Positions 34,965 to 46,038 of a DNA stretch of 64,000 nt are shown piece after piece. The DNA is taken from contig NXFV01000163.1 in the NCBI GenBank assembly GCA_002803225.1, positions 62,001 through 126,000 on the forward strand, given 5' to 3'. A program made the translations under genes and the position numbers. The notes under the pieces were generated by a model, which saw only the letters and a list, made by a program, of their open reading frames with translations, was not told the DNA's origin and ran no database searches. Numbering within the stretch: the stretch's first letter is position 1; each line of letters starts with the position of its first letter. This DNA is from Gamarada debralockiae (Eukaryota; Ascomycota; Leotiomycetes; Helotiales; Hyphodiscaceae).

Positions 34965-35774
34965 ATGGCGCCGTTTCCAATCATCGAAGCTCAGCCGCAA
35001 ATTGCACCAAGAGAAGCCTCACCTGATCAAATAACCCTTTCCGTTACACACGAATCCACGACTTATACGACGACTGTTGCGCTTGGCCCATCAACTATCG
35101 TTACGTCAGAGTAAGTTCTTTGGGCAGGAAAAATTTCCGTCCTATCTCTCCGATGGAGACAGCAATTACTAACTTTGGCGTTCTACAGTGCAGCAGCAGC
35201 AACGACTTTTCTCACAACAGCCGTAGCCTCAGCTCCGACCCAGACAGCACAAGTGACTCTTCCGCGCGACTCCTCATCCGGCTCCTCCAACACCGGCGTC
35301 GTCGTCGGTGCCGTTCTTGGTTCCGTTCTTGGCACTTTAGTCCTCATAACCGTCCTCTACAAATGCTGTTTCGATAATCGATCCGCACTCTGGATTCCAT
35401 CGATCTCCAGATTCTACGATTCGGATTCAGATTCAGACTCCGAAAGAAGTTCGCGATCGAGCAGGAGGGTCCACAGACGTGGCGGCGGTGGAGAAGGGTT
35501 TGGGAGAGACAATAGAAGAGGTGATAGAGTGAGACGGCCACGCCGGGCTAGGACCAGACGTAGTCGCAGGGAAGAAAGTGGAAGTCGGAGCTCACGGAGC
35601 TACAGTACTAGATATGGCAGGAGGAAGAGCAGCGGAATGAACAACAATGACGGACTTTTGGGATGGTTTCTGGTCCCGAGGACGACGCCATATGGATATC
35701 GATATACAGAGCGGAAGCACACTAGGAGCTCGTGGGCTGGAGGAGGTGGACCGAGGAGTACGGCTGACGATTGA
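34965..35774 (+). CDS. single-pass membrane protein, paralogue of 17413-18076
   Basis: Exons 34965-35110 and 35189-35774 encode 243 aa. The 78-nt intron has GTAAGT, TACTAACT and CTACAG. The N-terminal part contains ITLSVTHESTTYTTTVALG, close in pattern to VTLSVTLPYTTYTTTVLLG of the other gene. A Ser/Thr stretch, a glycine-rich transmembrane helix (TGVVVGAVLGSVLGTLVLI) and a long tail dominated by arginine and serine follow (RSSRSSRRVHRR, RRPRRARTRRSRR). The predicted topology is outside N-terminus and strongly basic cytosolic tail. No enzymatic motif is present. Function is unknown. Confidence 0.7.
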
Positions 35775-36183
35775 AATGTTCGTTTATGTCAATCGGGATG
35801 GTGGCAGAAGAGGCTTGAGAGATATTTTTGGACTAGCATATGATTAATAACCGATATGAACAGTGAGGAATCAGATCTGTTGATGAATATGGCCTTTAGA
35901 CACTTGAAATGGACTTTGTATTTACTTTAGTTGTTGTAAATTGCCTGAATCGTCGACCATACGAAAATATGGAGCTTCTCAGTACTACCACAATAAATTC
36001 AGAAAACCTCCACGGAAGAAAGCTTGAGGGGCGGTAAGTCACGTGTATGCTTGCCTTCCCCTAGGCGCTAGGGATCAACGGCGCTAAGATTATCGCTATC
36101 AGAAATAATTTTGGAAAATCCCATCTGCACAAACTCACTGCTCTGGAGAAAGATCGAGAACTTCCAACCCCAATACCCTCTCA
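35775..36183. other. intergenic stretch
   Basis: 3' flank of the membrane protein and promoter of the SDA1 gene. No other feature is recognised. Confidence 0.4.
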
Positions 36184-38570
36184 ATGCCCAAGAAACGAGT
36201 TGGCGCACTGGAGAAGGTTGATGCAGATCTGTTTGTGCCCCAATTCTAATCTCCAATAACTCTCCAACTAACTTTCCCAGCCCTAACCTCCAGTACAAAA
36301 TTCGTCGAGATCCCAAGTAAGCTCCTCTCCTCTCTCTATTCCCTCCAATCGCGCTGATAAAATACAGATCATACAGCGAAGATTTCCTAAATCAATTTAG
36401 CCAGTATCAATCGCAACGCGACATCTTCCTTGCCTCCCCCAGCACCGCGACCTCAACCGGCATAGTCTCCTTCCGCGACCTCATCGACTTCGTCGCGCAC
36501 GTCTCAGACTGCTTCCCAGAAGACACCGCCGAATTCCCCGAAGACCTAAAGACAATCCTCACACTCCACCATGCCTCCCTCGAAAGCGAGCTCCGAGAAA
36601 AAATTGTCGGAAGTCTAGTCCTGTTGCGCAGGAAAGAGATTATCGATTCCTCGAATCTGCTGAATACGCTGTTCCCGATCTTGGTTGCTACGCCTAGCAA
36701 GACGTTACGGACGTTACTGTTTCAGAAGATATTGTCGGATTTAAGGACGAGCAATTCGAAGGCTACGAATCATAGACTGAATCGAACGATACAGACTGCG
36801 CTTTTCAATCTGTTGACTTCGGATCGGGCGAACCCGAAGGGGATATGGGCTGTGAAGATTACGAGGGAGTTATGGAAACGGCAGATATGGACGGATGCGA
36901 AGGCTGTGGAGATTATGAGGGAGGCTAGTTTGGCGGATAACGAGAAGGTCATTGGAGGTGGAGTACGGTACTTCCTTGGTGGAGATAAGGAGCGGGAAGA
37001 GTTGGTGGATGAGAGCAGTGATGAGGATGCTGGGATTGATATTGGGAAGCTGAAGCATCAGGCTGGTATCAATAAGAAGACAAGGAAGAAGGCAAAGACG
37101 CTCGAACGGGCTGTGGAGAAAGTGCGCAAGAACGAGAAGAAGAAGAAGCAGCCGCATCCGCTCAACTTCTCGGCTCTGCACCTCCTCCACGACCCACAAG
37201 GTTTTGCTGAGCAGTTATTCTCGAAACACCTCCAGAGCTCGAAATCGAAGCTCAATCTTGATCAGAAATTGCTGGTCTTGCAATTGGTATCGAGATTGGT
37301 GGGCCTGCATAAACTCACTATCATATCACTCTACTCATACTTCATCAAATACCTTACGCCACGCCAACCATCCGTCACCTCCTTCCTGGCTTCACTCGCA
37401 CAAAGCACACATAATCTCGTCCCACCGGACGCTCTCGAGCCTTTGATACAGAAGATTGCTAATGAATTCGTATCAGAAGCCTCTGCATCCGAAGTCGCTT
37501 CTGCAGGCCTGAACGCAATCAGAGAAATCTGTGTCAGACAACCCCTGGCCATGAACGATACATTGCTCCAAGATTTAGTCATGTATAGGAAAAGCAAGGA
37601 TAAAGGTGTGATGATGGCCGCGAAGGGATTGTTAAGTTTATATCGAGAGGTTGATCCAGACAAGCTCGCGAAACGAGATCGTGGCAAGTCCGCTACCATG
37701 GGTCTGAAATCCGGAATGATCAAGGAAAGGAGATTCGGAGAGGAAGAAGCAGGTGGGATTGAAGGCTTGGAATTGTTAGAGCAATGGAAAGACGAAGAGC
37801 GAAAACGAAAACGTGTTGAACGTGGTCTACCCGAGGACCTAGGCACAGATGAGGAAGAGGAGGAAGATGCAGAGGAAGACTGGGGCGCATGGGATGTAGA
37901 ATCCGATGCATCTTCAGATTCCGGGGGATGGATCAATGTCGAAAGCGATGCGGAAATCGAAATTTCTGATAGCGAGGACGATAAGCCTGCTGCTAAGAAA
38001 GCGAAGCTCGATCCTAAAGCAAAGTCGAAGTCCGAGGGCAAGGAAGGGAAAGACGACGGAGAAAAGGAGAACGAAGACGCAGATAAAGCTCTCGAGCAGA
38101 AAATCTCGAAACTCGCAACGACCAAAATCCTCACCCCCGCCGACCTCGCCAAGCTCCAAGAACTGCGTCTCTCTGCCTCCCTCAACAAAGCCATGGGGGG
38201 CTCTAAACCCCAATCCGCTCGTCTCAAAGAACTCGCTGCGCGGCACGCAGACGATGCTCTCACTGCTGAACAAATTGAGGGTTTCTCTGCCCTGAGGAAG
38301 AGTACGAAAGAGGAGCGGATAGCATTAGCGAGGGAAGGAAAGGGGGAGAGAGGCGAACATAAGAGTACGCAGGCGCTGAGAAGGGATAAGAAGAATGCGG
38401 AGGGGAAGAGCACTACTAATAAGGAGAAGGCACGGAAGAAGAATTTCTTGATGACGCTTGGGAAGGCGAAGCATAAGCAGAAGAGGAGTTTGGTGCAGAC
38501 GAGACGGGTGTTGAAGGGGCATATTGAGAGGAGTAAGAGGGGTGGGAAGAGGGGTAATATTGGGATGTAG
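36184..38570 (+). CDS. SDA1: SDA1, 60S ribosome biogenesis and export factor
   Basis: Exons 36184-36230, 36281-36316 and 36368-38570 encode 761 aa. The introns are 50 nt (GTTTGT, CAACTAACT, CCCAG) and 51 nt (GTAAGC, GCTGATA, TACAG); splicing yields LPNLQYKIRRDPKSYSEDF, the conserved N-terminus. Further landmarks are FPEDTAEFPEDLK, NLLNTLFPILVATPSKTLR and HPLNFSALHLLHDPQGFAE. An acidic region (about 540-630) and a basic Lys/Arg-rich C-terminus follow, as in other Sda1 proteins. In yeast Sda1 is an essential nucle(ol)ar factor needed for pre-60S maturation and G1 passage. The last 48 coding bases and the flank are duplicated at 43.5 kb. Confidence 0.95.
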
Positions 38571-39625
38571 ATAGAGTGCTCCGTAGTTGAAGGAAATAAC
38601 TCATTGCAGCCGAATAGCCATAGCATCATTTTTGTCGTGTTGATGTGGTGATCTGTTGTAGCCCAGTGGTAAAGAGGCATTGGCAAATCGTCCAGCTTAT
38701 TGACCAACTGTCTGGATTTGCGAAAGGTGAGAAATGGGATTTATTTTCCATTGAGTTTTCTTTTAATAGTAGGACTTTATTTCCTCTTTTCCCTCTATCA
38801 ATACAATGTTTATTGGCCCGCGCTTTATTGCATTTGTCGTTAGTGGTGTTAGTGGTCGAGTATCTTGCAATTTTAGCGAATATAGTAAATGTCTAACTGT
38901 AAGCTCAGGCCTCGACGCCTGAAACTTATAACTGAAAAAACGCAAGTAAATATTGACAACGTAGGATGGGTAAATTGCCCCAGCTTAGTAATTTTGGTGA
39001 ATTATTTGCGAATAGACTATTCTATTGATAAATAGGCTGGTCTATTTACCAATTTGTCGTATTTGCCTAATTTACAACAGGCCACTGAGTGCAATAGGTT
39101 GCTCATCAACTGAGGAACTGGTCAACATCCTGATTTATTTCGAGCCAGTTCTGGCTGGTAGAAACTATACTTTCTCTTGTGTTTGGCAAATGAGAAGAGC
39201 TGGAAAATGCCCGCCTGGTGATCGGTGACAGGTCGCTTCGATCAATACTCACAGCAGTCTGCTCCGCCACCTCAAATTTTAGGGTAGGCAATCGTTGTCG
39301 CTGTCGACCTATTTCCATTAAAATCAGCCGTCGTCCAAGATCTTTCATTTCTCCCTGGTCTTCGATCGAGGGGCGATTAACACACTAGCCACGATGCCGA
39401 AAAGCTCTAAGAGATCTTCCTCACATCGATACATCATTATTTTCCGGCTCCACAATCGAGGACTTTGAACGTCATTATTCAAGAATGATCACAATTGCTA
39501 AGGCGTCCCTGGCAAGTTGTCTTGAAGAACACCATAGACAGAAGTGCAAGATATCAGCGGACTAGTCTTCTCTCTAGTGCGCTGTATTCCGAGAGGAAGC
39601 TTGCTGCTCCTCCTTAGGCGCTAAT
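38521..39625 (+). repeat. source block of a segmental duplication (SDA1 3' end)
   Basis: Positions 38521-38760 and about 39405-39625 reappear in the same order and orientation at 43507-43982 with scattered mismatches. The first part begins inside the last codons of SDA1. The roughly 640 bp between the two parts (38761-39404) is absent from the second copy; it is AT-rich and was either inserted here or deleted there. Confidence 0.8.
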
Positions 39626-39859
39626 CGCATGGCTTGCAGCCAACTCGGGTAGGTTTTTTAACTCCGAACTTTCGCATTTAACTCCGACACTGAAACAACG
39701 TCAGCCGAAGTTCGCCTGCCAAACTTCATCATTATAAGATACAACCAAAACATTGGAACATTTATCCATTTATTTCATGTTTAGATGTCACATCCCTGAA
39801 CATTGAATTAGACCCCTGCTCTCAATTATTTCTGTACTTGAGTCTTTCCACACAGCGTG
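38571..39859. other. intergenic stretch
   Basis: SDA1 3' flank and promoter of the second Zn2Cys6 gene. Apart from the duplicated blocks it is AT-rich and without ORFs of note. Confidence 0.5.
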
Positions 39860-41009
39860 ATGGTGTATTGCGGAAAGCCCGCAAAATCATGCCGACAATG
39901 CAGGCAGCGGAACATTAAGGCAAGTCATCCCCTTCATCTTCTTGGCTCTATATCTACTAAACCTAGCATAGTGTGACAAGAAGACCCCAGCCTGTGGGCA
40001 ATGCAATAGAGCCAGCCTCACCTGCCCAGGTTATCACAACCCCGCGAATCTTGTATTCAGAGATGAAACCGAAGCAGTGATCCAGAAATTATTTGAACGA
40101 GATTATTCTCCCTTGGTACCTGCTATTCATCCACCCATCGAGACCCGCGCCAAACACCTCTTTCTCTCACGTCACGTGCTTGGAAACTCGCCCACGTTGC
40201 AGTTCTTGCCAGCTTTCTACCAACCGAGTCGTTATGACTGCGCTCTCGCCAGCGCCGCGAAGGCCGTCATGCTCGCATATTTCTTCGCCGAAGTCTCTTG
40301 TTCTTCGGTACTACGAACGGCTAGGAAAACCTACAGTTCGGCTCTGATTGAGACCAACAAAGCTCTGCAATCGCCCGAAACCGCAACGAAGAATTGTACG
40401 CTGCTTACCGTTCTTCTTCTTGATCTATTTGAGAAGTTTACATCGCGAGGACACGACCGCGTGGAAACCGAGGCCAAACACCTTCAAGGCGCCATTACCC
40501 TTTTGAAACTGCGAGGAAAAAGCCAATTTCAAGATCCGCTTAGTATGGAGCTTTTTCACCATTTAAGTTCGCGTCTTTTATACGACTGTTTGAAACACGG
40601 CTTTGAAGTCTCTGAAGATTTCGTCACGGTTCGAAACCAGGCGTGGTTATTTGCTGATAATACGGATCAGAAATGGCGATTGTCCGATGTAATGTTCCGA
40701 TTAATTGGGTTACGGGCTGGGTTGAAGCGACGGCTGATTTCCCGGCTTGAGATTATTGCAATTGCCCACCAGTTGCGAAACGAGTCTCTTCATCTGCAGA
40801 AGGGGTTCGTGCTAGATGATCCTGACGCGATTTCTGATGAGATTTCGGACAACCATGCAAGATTCAGCATCAGACGAGATTTATACTTTCTCCTGATTCG
40901 GAATGTGCTCGACGAGATTACGCAAGAGTGCTCCATGAGACCTGTTGGATGGGACATCTCTACAGGTCAAATCTCAGCCTTGGATATCTGTGGTTCGATG
41001 ATTTTCTGA
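39860..41009 (+). CDS. Zn2Cys6 transcription factor with GC-AG intron
   Basis: Exons 39860-39919 and 39972-41009 encode 365 aa. The binuclear cluster is split by a 52-nt intron: MVYCGKPAKSCRQCRQRNIK lies before it and CDKKTPACGQCNRASLTC after it, giving C-x2-C-x6-C-x6-C-x2-C-x6-C. The donor reads GCAAGT, the standard non-canonical GC donor, with acceptor CATAG. The rest resembles the fungal_trans_2 type, mostly helical with FLLLIRNV and GAITLLKLRG. The annotated C-terminus is suspicious: from about 40,980 the next frame reads LWFDDFLSLLLVWC and stays open to 41125, so a one-base shift may have truncated the protein by about 50 residues. Confidence 0.82.
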
Positions 41010-41261
41010 GCCTTCTACTTGTCTGGTGCAAGCAGGACAAATTATCCGCGACAATCAAGAGACACGTATCTGGACCCCTCAGACAAGGGATTCTTAGACT
41101 GCCATACCAGATTTTCTTCTCATGACAATACAAGCTTCCAATGAAGAAGTAATGGATATCAGTCCGGGTGTCTGATTACAGAACAAGTTACACATGAGTT
41201 TTAACAACTCTCCGTTTTGATCATTTCTTGTCTATATAAACTTAAACCTTCATCGAGAGCT

Positions 41262-42315
41262 CTAATACTCGTTATACTTCATTGCTGGAGGAGGATACCT
41301 ATCACCAGCCACCGGGAAAGTATCAAGAATAGCTTTGATCTCCTTCAAATCTCCCTCCGAGAGCTCAAAATCTGTACAATTTTCACGAACTCTCTCCTCT
41401 GACCTGGCTCCCGCAATAGGCACAATGAAAGCCATACCAGGCTTACCATTCGCCGATTTGACCCACGACAACGCTAACTGAGCAGGCGTGCAACCCTTTG
41501 CTTCCGCCAACTTCGTCAACTCATTTACCAACTCTAGATTTTGCTTGAAATTCTCTTCTTGGAAACGAGGGAAGTGTCGGTGATGATTATTTGGGGGCAT
41601 GTCCTCAATCTTCTTGATCCGTCCTGTCAGCATGCCTGCTCCGAGTGGGCAGTAAGCAATGATCGGGATATTGAGCTCGGCACAGGTTTCTCCGACGCCA
41701 TTGGTGAAGATGTCGGTTGCCCAGAGAGACACTTCTGCTTCTACCATGTCTATCTTGTGGACTTTGGATGCCCGGCGGATCGTATCTGCGCGGACTTCGG
41801 AGAGTTGGATACCGCCAATCTTGCCTTCTTTGACGAGCTCGCCAAGTGCTTCCACCGTTTTCTCGACTGGAAAATTGGGGTCAATTCGTGCAGGCCCAAA
41901 TGCGTCAATTTTCTTCTTCCCATCAAGAATCCTGTTGGCATTGTCAACGAATTTTCTCATGCCTTCGGGCGAACCGTCCAATTCGAAGGTTTTCATGCTG
42001 ACAACTCCGCTCTTGATGGTGAGGACCACTTTGTCGGCATCCTCAGGATACTTGGTGAAATATTTGTTCATGAGGTGGAGAGAGTTGTATTCTGGTGTTC
42101 CATAGAAGTCGGCGCCGTTCCAGACGTTGACGCCGCATTCGACGGCTGTTTTAAGGACTTTCAAACCAAGTTCTTCGGAAGCTGGGTCGATTGCCCATGT
42201 TAATCCTAAGGTCTGCATTAGTGATATCGAATCTACTAAACGCTAAAGCAAGAGAGGACAAACTCATCAGCCCAAGCCCATTCGCACTAATGGGCTTTCC
42301 AGCGATTGTAGCCAT
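41262..42315 (-). CDS. aldo-keto reductase, pyridoxal reductase-like
   Basis: Exons 42315-42264 and 42205-41262 encode 331 aa. The 58-nt intron has GTTTGT, CACTAAT and CTTAG and gives GLGLMRLTWAIDP, the usual start of this AKR subgroup. ECGVNVWNGADFYG carries the catalytic tyrosine, VVLTIKSG the lysine, and FGPARIDPN is the equivalent of the FxPARxD motif of Plr1-type enzymes. IIAYCPLGAGMLTGRI and FIVPIAGAR contain the NADPH-binding elements. The closest characterised relatives I know are fission-yeast Plr1-type reductases, which convert pyridoxal to pyridoxine with NADPH. The exact substrate is not proven. Cytosolic; no targeting signal. Confidence 0.88.
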
Positions 42316-42768
42316 TGTCTTTGCTTTGCTACAAAGTAGATGTGTGTGAACGTATTGGTGTGGGAAATGAGAAGATTTGAGTTTCAAATTCAGTTTGATT
42401 CTGAGAAAGATAACGAAGAGGAATTAGAGACGGAAGTCAAGGAGAAATCTCCCCATCTTTATATCCCATTCTTATATCCAAGCACTTTTCTCCTTGACAG
42501 CGGTTGAGACCGAAAAGTCCGACCTTAGAGACCTCGACAGTTTGCATACTGGATTGGGAGTAGTGGCCGAGCCAGTAGCCGACCAATCAGGCACGGGCTG
42601 CAGGATAAATCCCTAGGCGATGACTTCTCCCTCTGCAATCGAGCAAATAATTCAAAGGTATCTAGATGGTCAATATGTCAAAGAGTCTTAATAGTACGGA
42701 GGAGGTATACTCATTGGCCTCTACCTCGGCAAAGACTGGGGTATAGTAAGAATCCCGAAATAATAGTC

Positions 42769-42814
42769 GGCCACTAGCGTGCTAGTGGCCTTCTTAAGGG
42801 GCCCCGCCCTTAAG
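42769..42814. repeat. two adjacent short inverted repeats
   Basis: GGCCACTAGC and GCTAGTGGCC (42769-42778 and 42781-42790) are a perfect 10-bp stem around GT. CTTAAGGG and CCCTTAAG (42793-42800 and 42807-42814) form a second 8-bp stem around GCCCCG. They lie in non-coding DNA between an aldo-keto reductase and a HET gene. Confidence 0.8.
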
Positions 42815-43506
42815 TCGTCGAAAGGCGCGGAAGCAAAACTAACGCTCTTTGGGAATTGCCAAGATTGTGAGGAACCTGACAAAGTTTCGTCACGTGCTCA
42901 TAGATTGCCCCAGATCATGTGGTTATAGTCACATGACCCCATACCTATACATATATTCGCTTAGTTCCTGTCTCTTCATCTTTCCTTTCCTTTCCTTCTT
43001 AGCTTAGTATTCTTGATATCTCGACCAGTTAGCTTCCAATATAAGATCATAGGGAACTTGAAGCTTTTATAGCCTTATAAATGATACAAGGCCGTAGACA
43101 AGTTGAAAGGACGGGAGATGTATTGTAGGTGTTTCGGGGGAATACATAATCACAAACAAATCGGGTGCAGGAGACGTACCTATGGTTAGGCATGTGAAAT
43201 GGCGAGGAATAATCAACCTCTTGCCAATGATACTAAAAGTAAGATTCTATCCATGTGTTTGGTTTTCACTAATGAAGCGTTTTGGCTCTTTATATGTAGT
43301 ATGCTTAGCTAAGCATAGTTAAGTATCAAGCTCATTGGAGAAAAGAAGATGTACAAGGCAGAATTCCTTATAAGGAATAAATTTTAGCGGCGAAGGAATA
43401 AGGCTGCATTATGCGGTGCATTCGCCGCAATGAATTAGAATCCACAGGTGCAGGTCGGGAAATCATTCGAGGACTAAGTGGACTTGATATGGCAGGGGCT
43501 GGGCTT

Positions 43507-43982
43507 ATATTGAGAGGAGTAAGAGGGGTGCGAAGAGGGGTAATATTGGGATATAGATAGAGTACTCCATAGTTGAAGGAAAATAACTCATTGCAGCTGT
43601 ATAGTCATAGCATCATTTTTGTCTTGTCGATGTAGTGATCTGTTGTAGCCCAGCAGTAAATACAAGGCATTAGGAAATCCTCCAGCTTATTGACCAACTG
43701 TGTGGATTTGCGGAAGGTTAGAAACTTGGGATTTATTTTCCATTAAGTTTTAGATCTTTGGTTAACTCACATCGACACAAGGTTATTTTCCCGGCTCCAC
43801 AATCGAGGACTTTGAACGTCATTATCCAAGCATGATCACAATCGCTAAGGCGTCCCTGGCAAGTTGTCTTGAAGAGCACCATATACAGAAGCGCAAGGCA
43901 TAATCGGATATCGGCGGACAAATCTTCTCTCTAGTGCGCTGTATTCCGAGAGGAAGCGTGCTGCTCCACCTTAGGCGCTAAT
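43507..43982 (+). repeat. diverged copy of SDA1 3' end and flank
   Basis: Starts with a copy of the last SDA1 codons (one amino-acid change visible and the final ATG changed to ATA), then the SDA1 3' flank, then joins at about 43,751 to sequence matching 39405-39625. The order and orientation are conserved but the middle 640 bp is missing. It is non-coding here and ends about 200 bp before a HET gene. Confidence 0.85.
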
Positions 43983-44188
43983 GGCCTTGGGCTCAGCCAG
44001 CTGAACCTCACAGCCCGGGTAGCCTAAGCGACCTAAACAAGGCTCATAGATTCATCGCGTGTTTTACTTCTCCCTTCTTAGCTAACAATTTGGTCTACAC
44101 AACGGTTCTACTATTGTCGAATTTGTTAAGTTTTTACGGCGAAGCTTAGTCTATAGTCACAAGTGCAGAACGGGGCATTTATTTCGGA

Positions 44189-46038
44189 ATGACTACCTAC
44201 AAATATTGCCGGTTGACTCCAAACAGATTTAGGATTCTCGAAATCCTCCAAGTCGAACCTTCGGTAAAATCACGACTAGTGGAAGAAGATGACAGCACAG
44301 AACGGGAGTACAACGCCCTTTCCTATGCTTGGGGTGCCGATAGCAATACGATAACAATGGAATGTGACGGCCAGCTACTTAACCTCACATCGCATCTCCT
44401 GGAAGGCCTGAAGTCGATTTATGCACACACAGGTGTTCTCTCCATATGGGTTGATGCAATATGCATCAACCAGAATGATGATGCTGAGAAATCTACCCAA
44501 GTTGCAAAGATGCACAACATATATCGCCAAGCTAGGTGTGTTTTCGTTTGGCTCGGCATAGAACAGGATAGTAGCGATGTGGCAATGGATGCAATCATGG
44601 CTGCTAGCCACATCAACGTACCTGGCCTTCCGGAAAACACAGATGAGGCTCTCATCGCTATCGTCCAACACAAATCAAATGCCCCTATTCTTTTTAAAGA
44701 GTCAGCATTCGTCCCAGTCGCACGACTCAGTGATCGGGCTTGGTTCTACCGACTTTGGATTGCACAGGAGTATTTCTATGCCAGAGATTTGGTATTCTAC
44801 TGCGGACGAAAAGTTTTAGATGGGAGTACATTTACTCGAGTTCTAAGACACCTATCTATCAACTCCTTTGGCCATACACGGCCTCTGGCATTCCATGATG
44901 AAGAGCAGAACAACCTGTTCAAGGGTTATCGTATGCTCCTCGATCTTCACCATATCAAAAGCGACCAAAAGAAACAAGATCTCTTTCAAATTGTTATGCA
45001 GACAAGGGTCAGACAGGTCAAGGAACCTATAGATCGGCTATATGCTGTTTTTGGCATAACAGAACCCACCGATGTGGTATATCGGAATAGCATTCCGATC
45101 GACTATTCGCCGGAAAATCGACGAGAGTACTGGAAGACATATGCGATGTTTGGCAAACTCGCACTCCTACATGAACCAAATTTACGGCTGCTATCAGTGG
45201 TTGACTCTGTGGATCGACCGGAGCTTCTGCCATCATGGTGTCCTAATCTCAATTCTACTTCAAGCACTGAGAACCTTGGACCGAACTACACCGCTGGTTG
45301 GCCACCCATCGATAGGAAGCACCCAAGTGTATGCCAAAACTTCAAAGGAAAAGACGAAAACCATGTCACAGTCTCATGGAGCGACGATACCATCAAGATA
45401 TGGGGTGGCAGGGTAGGCACGATTCGAGCCGTCAATCGCAAACTTATACCATCCGCAGACCTTGATCAGGACAACCTATTTACGGCTAAGCCATTCGCGT
45501 CCGCCATGCTAGCCTGGCTTCACAGTTGTAAAAGCTTTTGCTCCGACGCCATGTTGGGTCATGAGAGAGCAGAGTTTGTCTGGCAAGAAATAATGGTCGC
45601 TACGAGAAACGACCCAGAAAAGCGAGCCAAGGCAGCCGACATGTCTCCATACAACTTGATGAAAACTGTGCTTGATTTAATCACGCGTTTGAGGGATGAT
45701 AATAGCAGAAGAGAGGATGTTCCAGATTTGTATATATTTTTTGAAGCGGTTCATACGTGGTGTATGACGATTTATGATCAGTGGAAAATCGCTGCCTATT
45801 CGTTACCACCAATGGAAAACTTGGCTTTGCCCATACCCGCATCGAGGAAGGCGACCAGGTTTGCATGCTATATGGCGGCTCGTTGTTATATGTCTTGCGC
45901 CAACAGCACGATCAGGTATGCCAGGCGGAGAAATTCCAGTTTATCTGCGAGGCATATGTTTTCGATCACATGGACGGCGAAGTGTTCAATCTCCTAGATA
46001 AGTCACTAGTTAAGGAAGAACAATTCTCTATTGTTTGA
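44189..46038 (+). pseudogene. HET-domain gene with a shifted 3' end
   Basis: ATG 44189 opens a frame that encodes a complete HET domain: YNALSYAWG, SIWVDAICINQNDDAEK and the QVAKMHNIYRQARCVFVWLG helix, then a middle region with RLYAVFGI. Near 45,783 the family C-terminus moves to the next frame: CLFVTTNGKLGFA, EGDQVCMLYGG and EAYVFDHMDGE run to the stop at 46036. In the original frame the sequence continues 72 codons without family features to a stop at 45997. No intron fits both frames (the best donor GTATAT 45730 gives the wrong phase). A one-base indel is the simplest reading, either a real mutation or a sequence error. HET proteins mediate vegetative incompatibility. Confidence 0.8.

Larger units (their letters stand above)
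42316..44188. other. long non-coding stretch
   Basis: Contains adjacent short inverted repeats (42769-42814), a CTTTC-rich tract near 42,980, an 8-bp inverted pair GCGGCGAA/TTCGCCGC around 43,387-43,429, and the duplicated SDA1 scrap at 43507-43982. No gene is seen. Confidence 0.5.

Noticed and set aside
37331..38707. 458-codon minus-strand ORF antisense to SDA1
   Set aside because: It is the complement of the Lys/Glu-rich SDA1 tail, giving Leu/Phe/Ser-rich sequence; no motif, and the plus strand is clearly coding.
41541..42203. 220-codon plus-strand ORF
   Set aside because: Antisense to the aldo-keto reductase, whose family motifs and intron are clear.
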